Assembly: GCA_027492935.1 (NCBI GenBank)
Contig: JAPUDU010000279.1
Span: forward strand, 1 to 38,243
Length of the DNA: 38,243 nucleotides
DNA from: Fimbriimonadaceae bacterium
Lineage (GTDB): Bacteria > Armatimonadota > Fimbriimonadia > Fimbriimonadales > Fimbriimonadaceae
Reading direction: 5' to 3'
Below are positions 33,932-38,243 of this stretch, one piece after another; position 1 is the stretch's first letter, and the number at the start of each line of letters is the position of its first letter. A program made the position numbers and the translations under genes. Under the pieces are notes generated by a model. It had not been told where the DNA came from. It ran no database searches and saw nothing but the letters and a program-made list of their open reading frames with translations.

Positions 33932-34761
33932 TTTTTGAGGATGTTTTCAGCGTAAGCGCGATAGTCTTGGATGGTTTTTTGGCGGTTGTGGCCTTCTGCG
34001 CGTTCGATCACTTTGAGTTCGGTGACGATATCGTAACAGACCATGAGGAGGCTGAGGGCGAATCCGCGCCAACCGGCTTGTTTGCCGCCGCGTCGGAGGT
34101 AACGGTGGCGGAATTCGGTGAACATTCGGCGGAGGATGCGAGCCTTCTTTTTGGGGCTGACTTCTTTGCGGGCATTGACTTCGATTGATGTGTATTTATT
34201 AAGTTTAGTAATGAAATCTTCTATAGATATGTAGTTGAAGTGGGTGAGGGCACCGTGGGTTTTGGAATCGAGTTTGAGGTGGATTGCTTCGGGGCGGGCG
34301 ATGATTCCGGCGTGGATTTCGGGCTTGAGGTCAACGGCATCTTTTCGGAAAAACCGAATATGTTTGTCTTGGTCGGCGGCGAAGCCGGCGCCTTCGGCGA
34401 TTCCGCCAAACATGAAGTTGCGACTGGGAATCCAGATCGTGTTTTCTTGGTTTTTGGCGGCGATTTCTTTGAGGATCGGGACGAGTGATGGCTCGAGAAT
34501 TTCGTCGGAATCGATGATCAGAATCCAGTCGTTTTGGGCTTGATCAACAGCGGCCTTTCGGGCAGGCTCGACATAGCCGATTGGGTCGGTGAGGATGAGC
34601 TTTGCGCCAGATTGTTGGGCGATTTCCTGGGTTTTGTCAGTTGAGTGCATGTCGCAAACAATAATTTCGTCAGCTAAGGGTTGTACAGATTTGAGAACTA
34701 GATCGAGATAGAGTTCTGAATTGAAGGTGTTGCAAACGACGCTAATACCTGGAGAAGCCAC
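33928..34761 (-). CDS. GT2-family glycosyltransferase (WaaE/KdtX-like)
   Basis: A 277-residue GT2 enzyme with GISVVCNTFNSELYLDLVLKS, DEIIVCDMHSTDKTQEIAQQ, DWILIIDSDEILEPSL (DSD at 84-86) and a long C-terminal part with EVNARKEVSPKKKARILRRM and FALSLLMVCYDIVTELKV, which resembles the LPS core beta-1,4-glucosyltransferase family WaaE/KdtX. The start codon is GTG, with TAAAAT 6 nt before it and no Shine-Dalgarno. The genes at 32172-34761 look like a small surface-glycan group, but they are transcribed in two directions. Confidence 0.88.
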   Translation of the reverse strand: MASPGISVVCNTFNSELYLDLVLKSVQPLADEIIVCDMHSTDKTQEIAQQSGAKLILTDPIGYVEPARKAAVDQAQNDWILIIDSDEILEPSLVPILKEIAAKNQENTIWIPSRNFMFGGIAEGAGFAADQDKHIRFFRKDAVDLKPEIHAGIIARPEAIHLKLDSKTHGALTHFNYISIEDFITKLNKYTSIEVNARKEVSPKKKARILRRMFTEFRHRYLRRGGKQAGWRGFALSLLMVCYDIVTELKVIERAEGHNRQKTIQDYRAYAENILKN

Positions 34762-34775
34762 GCAATGATTTTAGC

Positions 34776-35808
34776 TTAGTTTGTTTGCGATTGGAAGTCG
34801 CTGAGTATGGTTTGGAGCTCTTGATAGGTGCTGACGCGGGAGAGAGTAGCGCGGATCTCGGATGCTCCGGGAACGCCTTTGATATACATGGGGAGTTGGC
34901 CGCGGAGGGCGCGGAGGCCGCGGAGTTCTTGTTCGGCGTAATTATCTTGGGTGAGAGCAGTGGCGAAATCAGGGGCTTCGGCTTCGTGAGCGATCATGAG
35001 TCGGGCGTGTTCGAGGGCGGTTTCGATTCGATCTTGAAGGGTGGGTTCGGAAGGGGTTGGTTGGTTGGTGAGGGCAGCTTGGATACGTTGGAGGGCCCAA
35101 GGATTTGAGATAGCGGCGCGGCCGACCATTACGCCATCACATCCGGTTTCGGAGAGCATGCGGTGGGCGTCCTCGGGGGTTTTGACATCGCCGTTACCGA
35201 CTAAGGGGATTTGGAGTACGTCGCGGAGTTGTTCAATTAGTTTCCAATCGGCTTCGCCGTTGAATCCTTGTTTGGCAAATCTGGCGTGGAGGGTAAGCAT
35301 TTGCGCGCCAGCATCTTGGAATCTTTTTGCAAGATCAGGAGCGGCAAAAAGGCCGTAGTCGTATCCGGCGCGGACTTTGACAGTAACGGGGATTTTAACG
35401 GCGTTGACAACTGTTTTGACAATTTGTGTGGCGAGTTCGGGATCTTTGAGGAGGGCGGCGCCAGCACCAGTTCGGACAACTTTCGGAACCCAGCAACCCA
35501 TGTTGATGTCGAGGATGTCGCAACCGAATCCTTCGGCGATTCTGGCGGTTTCGGCCATGATTTCGGGGTCGCCACCGAAGATTTGGATACCGAGGGGACG
35601 CTCGTCGGGATGGACTTTCATTTTTTTGTAAGTCTTGACGGCGTTGTGATGGATGGCCATGGCACTCACGAATTCGGTGAACATGAGGCCGGGATTGGCG
35701 ATTCTTTTGCAGATTGGATACATCCTCCATTGGGGCGAGGACGAGGGGGTTATCAATTGGGATATTGCCGACATGGAATGCGGGTTTTTGGTAGGTTGTG
35801 GTTTCCAT
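34776..35808 (-). pseudogene. tRNA-dihydrouridine synthase, frameshifted near 35713-35718
   Basis: Dus reduces uridine in tRNA D-loops using FMN. The bulk (34776 to about 35717) reads EFVSAMAI, GIQIFGGDPEIMAETA, DINMGCWVPKVVRTGAGAAL with the catalytic Cys, IPVTVKVRAGYD, GNGDVKTPEDAHRML and DGVMVGRAAISNPW. The true N-terminus starts at 35808 in another frame: NPLVLAPMEDVSN, matching NPLVLAPMAGVTD of the family. In homologues about six residues, as in DLPFRR, sit between VS/VT and the next conserved L/I-C; here only one nucleotide is left, which fits a 17-nt deletion and frameshift. The 34776-35774 reading frame has a spurious N-terminus. Confidence 0.85.
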
Positions 35809-35857
35809 GGGCTAGGCGGTTATTTTGGCACCTTTGGATTAAAGGCTTAGGAATTGA

Positions 35858-35887
35858 ATAGCCCCTGGATATTAATCCAGGGGCTAT
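35858..35887 (-). terminator. hairpin terminator of the PEP-CTERM gene at 35913
   Basis: ATAGCCCCTGGAT (35858-35870), loop ATTA, ATCCAGGGGCTAT (35875-35887): 13 perfect pairs. It lies 25 bp after the PEP-CTERM stop, between it and the dus gene. The plus side continues TTTT, so it may act in both directions. Confidence 0.8.
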
Positions 35888-35912
35888 TTTGGAGAAGTTT
35901 AGTTGGTTTAAC

Positions 35913-36743
35913 TTACTTCTTTTTGCGTCGGCGAGCAGCGAGAGCGGCACCAGCCGCGAGGATGCCCATCGTCATTGGTTCGGGAACTGCTTCAAAGTTA
36001 AAGGTTTGTGATTGACCGTTGAATCCGAGTGCATAGTTATCGACATAACCGTCGAATGCACCGGACGAGGTTCCAAAACCTGCATTGGCACTGTAGACAT
36101 TGAATCCTTTGCCAGCAAGGAGGCTTTGGGCGGAAGCGAAACTTACTTCGTTGGCGGTGTTAAGGGCGGCAGCTGAACTGAGGCTACCGGTTCCGCGGAC
36201 AAAGAAAGTTCCGGGCGCACTTGTGAAGTTGACGGTGTTCCAGGTTGCGAACGCGAGGCTCGGGTTGTTGCCCGGTTGCCATGTTGTGTCGAATACGAGG
36301 AATCCGCTTTCGGTACCGTTGGAGATGCCGAGACGAAGAACCATTGCTTGACCAGCAAAATCGGAAGATGCGGTGAAGATATCTGCTCCCCAGTTTGTAA
36401 GGCTGTCGAATGAGCCGAGTGAGCCAGCATCAAGTCGTCCGTAAGCAATTGTCGCTTTACCGTTTGCGCTTGCACCACCTAAAGTTTTGATGTGGGCTGA
36501 ACCGTTGCCGTTCCAAGGATTTGCGGTGTCAATACCGATTTGAGCGTTATCTTTCATTTCAGTGTAAGCCCATGCTTCGGTGTTTGCACCGGAGTAGCTG
36601 TTGATGAGTTGGGATGCGCCCGGATTTGTTGTTCCAGGATCGCTGTACATATCTCCGCCAGCATTGTTTGAGTAGACGGTGACTTGCGCGAAAGCGGCAG
36701 TCGAGACGACAGCAAGGGCCATTACGGCTAAGGTTTTATTCAT
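35913..36743 (-). CDS. PEP-CTERM exported protein (fourth, unrelated in its core)
   Basis: The start at 36743 (276 residues) gives the signal peptide MNKTLAVMALAVVSTAAFA and follows AAGGAG by 5 nt; an ATG 30 bp further upstream is unlikely. The mature protein begins QVTVYSNNAGGDMY and carries an exported beta-sandwich-like core (NWGADIFTASSDFAGQAMVLRL), then the sorting tail VPEPMTMGILAAGAALAARRRKKK. It lacks the IDDF and FS-[QE]-F blocks of the 10377-12566 trio, so it belongs to a different PEP-CTERM subfamily. A leader hairpin lies upstream at 36763-36779. Confidence 0.9.
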   Translation of the reverse strand: MNKTLAVMALAVVSTAAFAQVTVYSNNAGGDMYSDPGTTNPGASQLINSYSGANTEAWAYTEMKDNAQIGIDTANPWNGNGSAHIKTLGGASANGKATIAYGRLDAGSLGSFDSLTNWGADIFTASSDFAGQAMVLRLGISNGTESGFLVFDTTWQPGNNPSLAFATWNTVNFTSAPGTFFVRGTGSLSSAAALNTANEVSFASAQSLLAGKGFNVYSANAGFGTSSGAFDGYVDNYALGFNGQSQTFNFEAVPEPMTMGILAAGAALAARRRKKK

Positions 36744-36762
36744 TTGCTCCTTTCCTTTTGGC

Positions 36763-36779
36763 GAGCCGAACAACGGCTC
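36763..36779 (-). promoter_or_regulatory. hairpin in the leader of the PEP-CTERM gene
   Basis: GAGCCG (36763-36768), loop AACAA, CGGCTC (36774-36779), about 20 bp upstream of the ATG and just before the AAGGAG. Comparable hairpins precede the PEP-CTERM genes at 11042 and 12566. The 9-mer AAGACCAAA at 36780-36788 also occurs upstream of the 12566 gene (12640-12648). Confidence 0.4.
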
Positions 36780-36865
36780 AAGACCAAACGAAACTATACA
36801 TGGAATTGTTATGAGGTGGGAGGACGTGAATAATTTCTAGTATTTTTGCGGGGGAATAGCTGAGG

Positions 36866-37507
36866 TTATGGAAGGATGCCAGTTGAATCAAAAATAGTGA
36901 TTCGTTGGGTGCCTCTTTCGCGGATGATTCCGACTAGGTAGCCGAGCATGTCTCCTTCGGCGGGGAATGCGTTGTAGCTCGAATTAATGGGGTTTAGGAT
37001 GTAGGTGGTGCCGTCATGTTTGAGTTGTTTGACGGTGATGAGATTCTCTTTTGAACGAAATAGAATTACGTGCCCGATTTTAGGGACTTCGGTGCGTTGA
37101 AAGACACAGATGTCGTGAGGTTCGAGAAGGGGGAACATTGAATCGGATGAGATTTTGCAAGCAAAACGACCTCGCGCATCGCCCATTTCTGGGGGTACGA
37201 ATTCAAACGTTTCACTCTCGAAGGGGTCTGTCCAATCCACAGGATTACTAGCGGCAATATATCCGATGAAGGGGATAGGGACGAGAAGTTGGGAGGCGGG
37301 AATGAGCGGGGGGCCAACTTCTTGTTGTTTAGGGAAGCCAAGGCTTTCAAGGTTTGCGATGATCTCTCGGTTGGGGGTGCTGGTGCCGTTCTCGAAATTG
37401 GCGAGCCGTGATCGTTTGATTTGGAGTTTGTCGGCGAGTTCTTGTTGGGTGAGGGATTGAGTTTTCCGCCAGTTTTTGAGTCTGGTGGGGATATCTTGCG
37501 TGTTCAT
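36866..37507 (-). CDS. S24 peptidase-type repressor with HTH (LexA/CI-like)
   Basis: A 213-residue repressor. The N-terminal helix-turn-helix is LTQQELADKLQIKRSRLANFENG (about 19-41); the C-terminal S24 domain has SSDSMFPLLEPHD with catalytic Ser123 and LITVKQLKHDG with Lys160. The self-cleavage bond is normally Ala-Gly; here the corresponding stretch reads GYIAASNP (Ala-Ser at 86-87). Cleavage may be slow or absent, or occur at another bond. It is divergent from the 37576 sigma gene; the 68-bp gap holds operator-like repeats, so it likely represses that gene and itself. Confidence 0.9.
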   Translation of the reverse strand: MNTQDIPTRLKNWRKTQSLTQQELADKLQIKRSRLANFENGTSTPNREIIANLESLGFPKQQEVGPPLIPASQLLVPIPFIGYIAASNPVDWTDPFESETFEFVPPEMGDARGRFACKISSDSMFPLLEPHDICVFQRTEVPKIGHVILFRSKENLITVKQLKHDGTTYILNPINSSYNAFPAEGDMLGYLVGIIRERGTQRITIFDSTGILP

Positions 37508-37528
37508 GTCAAGAATTTTACCATAAAT

Positions 37529-37572
37529 TTGACAAAATACTTGACAATTAGTAGAATTTAGTCTACTATAAT
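37529..37572 (+). promoter_or_regulatory. overlapping promoter and operator-like repeats between S24 repressor and sigma genes
   Basis: TTGACA at 37529-37534 and 37541-37546 are direct repeats (TTGACAA), 12 bp apart; the second is a perfect -35, 17 bp above TACTAT (37564-37569), which sits 6 nt before the sigma ATG at 37576, a leaderless start. TAGTAGA-ATTTAG-TCTACTA (37549-37568) is a perfect palindrome lying between -35 and -10. On the minus strand TAAAAT (37520-37515) is 7 nt from the repressor ATG. Confidence 0.6.
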
Positions 37573-37575
37573 TGC

Positions 37576-38085
37576 ATGAGTAATTCTCAAAATTTCGTTG
37601 GACTAGATGGGTGTTTACGTTGGAGTTCGGACATGGAGGAGTATGTTCGGCGGGCGACTCGCACTTGGTGCTATCGGCTTGGGATTCGAGGCGAGGACAT
37701 CAAGGATTTGGAGCAGGATTCTGTGATGATGGCTTGGGAGCGGGTTGGCAATGGGAAGGTTCATTACAAGGAAGGGCTGTGGTTTTTGGCTCGTAATGCA
37801 GTGCTTGATTTTCGGGCTCGGAAGGCACGTATTCAGACTTCTGAGCTGGACGAGATGTCATCAAGAGATTTGTCAAACCCGCTTGACAAATTAGTGTTAG
37901 AAGAGATTGAGGAAGAGTTCCCGGAATTGATGTTGATGGCTCGGGCGCGGGTGGACGGTTTTGAGTGGGAGTTGATTGCGGAGAGCTTGGGGGTTTCGAG
38001 TGGCACTTTACGGGTTCGGTTTAGTCGGATGGTTAAGAAAGCGGCAGAGTTTTATGGTGAAGAAATTGAAGATTTGATGAGGTAA
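37576..38085 (+). CDS. sigma-70-family (ECF-like) sigma factor
   Basis: A 169-residue sigma factor. Region 2 is at about 24-75 (EEYVRRATRTWCYRLG, DIKDLEQDSVMMAWERV, WFLARNAVLDFRARK) and region 4 at about 117-160 (FEWELIAESLGVSSGTLRVRFSRMVKKA). It has no Shine-Dalgarno and follows a promoter directly. Divergent from the S24 repressor, so a repressor/sigma switch is likely. The codons from 37868 include the palindrome ATTTGTCAA/TTGACAAAT, the same half-site as in its promoter. Confidence 0.85.
   Translation: MSNSQNFVGLDGCLRWSSDMEEYVRRATRTWCYRLGIRGEDIKDLEQDSVMMAWERVGNGKVHYKEGLWFLARNAVLDFRARKARIQTSELDEMSSRDLSNPLDKLVLEEIEEEFPELMLMARARVDGFEWELIAESLGVSSGTLRVRFSRMVKKAAEFYGEEIEDLMR
37868..37891. promoter_or_regulatory. 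intragenic palindrome matching the upstream half-sites
   Basis: ATTTGTCAA (37868-37876), 6-bp spacer, TTGACAAAT (37883-37891). The half-site TTGACAA also occurs twice in the promoter at 37529 and 37541, so this may be a second operator inside the sigma gene. Confidence 0.45.
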
Positions 38086-38126
38086 CTGAGCAGCCGGTTT
38101 GACTTGCAGTTCATTGTGGTTCTTAA

Positions 38127-38159
38127 TAAAAAATTGTGCCCCGGGGATTTAACCGGGGC
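38127..38159 (-). terminator. terminator of a minus-strand gene entering from the right
   Basis: GCCCCGG (38138-38144), 8-nt loop, CCGGGGC (38153-38159); on the minus strand the stem is followed by a run reading ACAATTTTTTATT. It also could end the sigma transcript, but the T-run is on the minus side. Confidence 0.6.
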
Positions 38160-38186
38160 CGTTTGCTTTCTGGAGAGTAAATACTT

Positions 38187-38243
38187 TTATTGGTGTCGGC
38201 AATTAAGGGCGAGCAGTGCACATAGCAGGTAAGTGGTTTTGGG
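38187..38243 (-). CDS. possible C-terminal end of a gene continuing beyond the window
   Basis: An open frame enters from the right edge on the minus strand and ends at TAA (38187-38189), 18 residues visible, ending LLCALLALNCRHQ. The terminator at 38127-38159 just beyond it supports a real gene end. Too little is visible to name it. Confidence 0.35.
   Translation of the reverse strand, partial: PKTTYLLCALLALNCRHQ

Overview
The window looks like a chromosomal segment of a free-living, Gram-negative-type bacterium of intermediate GC. The mix of Planctomycete-style gene pairs (PSD1/DUF1549-DUF1553 cytochrome plus DUF1501), several short PEP-CTERM exported proteins ending in VPEP...RRRK, a Tat-exported Gfo/Idh/MocA oxidoreductase, a Bacillus-type SdhC and a dTDP-rhamnose/O-antigen cluster fits Armatimonadota (Fimbriimonadia) best. 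This is an inference from gene content, not a marker-gene placement. I see no tRNA, rRNA, IS element, prophage or CRISPR array.

Layout. (1) 13-3296, minus strand: a SecD-P1-like anchored protein followed by three exported proteins that appear paralogous; the middle one is cut by an in-frame TAA. (2) 3394-5345, plus: MoxR ATPase and a GT4-type glycosyltransferase, then a candidate structured RNA at 5356-5439 and a small exported hypothetical protein. (3) 6045-9654, minus: superoxide dismutase, then an ECF sigma factor, a 57-residue protein, a polytopic membrane protein and MsrB, which reads as an envelope or oxidative-stress unit. (4) 10377-12566: three tandem PEP-CTERM paralogues. (5) 12798-14901: enolase and an orphan sdhC. 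(6) 14903-19897: rfbC-rfbA-rfbB, an unrecognised possible glycan enzyme and a Wzx-like flippase. (7) 19992-26935: PSD1 (frameshifted), DUF1501 protein, GH33 sialidase, a three-unit hairpin repeat array, ApbE and a formylglycine-generating-enzyme-like protein. (8) 26958-29794: OmpR-type two-component pair and a hypothetical protein. (9) 29883-31145: Gfo/Idh/MocA oxidoreductase split by an in-frame TAA. (10) 31192-35808: proline dehydrogenase, a GT9/GT2/GT2 glycosyltransferase group and a dihydrouridine synthase with an apparent 17-nt deletion. (11) 35913-38243: a fourth PEP-CTERM protein, and an S24-type repressor divergent from a second sigma factor with operator-like DNA between them.

Two window-wide signals stand out. 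First, four genes carry single lesions (two nonsense TAA codons, two deletion/frameshifts) while the rest of each frame is intact, which means either recent gene decay or consensus errors. Second, about ten start codons lack a Shine-Dalgarno and have a TANNNT hexamer 4-9 nt upstream, which suggests frequent leaderless transcription.

The best candidates for something undescribed are the SecD-P1-like/triple exported protein cassette, the sigma/57-residue/membrane protein split regulator, and the S24 repressor-sigma switch with a matching palindrome inside the sigma gene.
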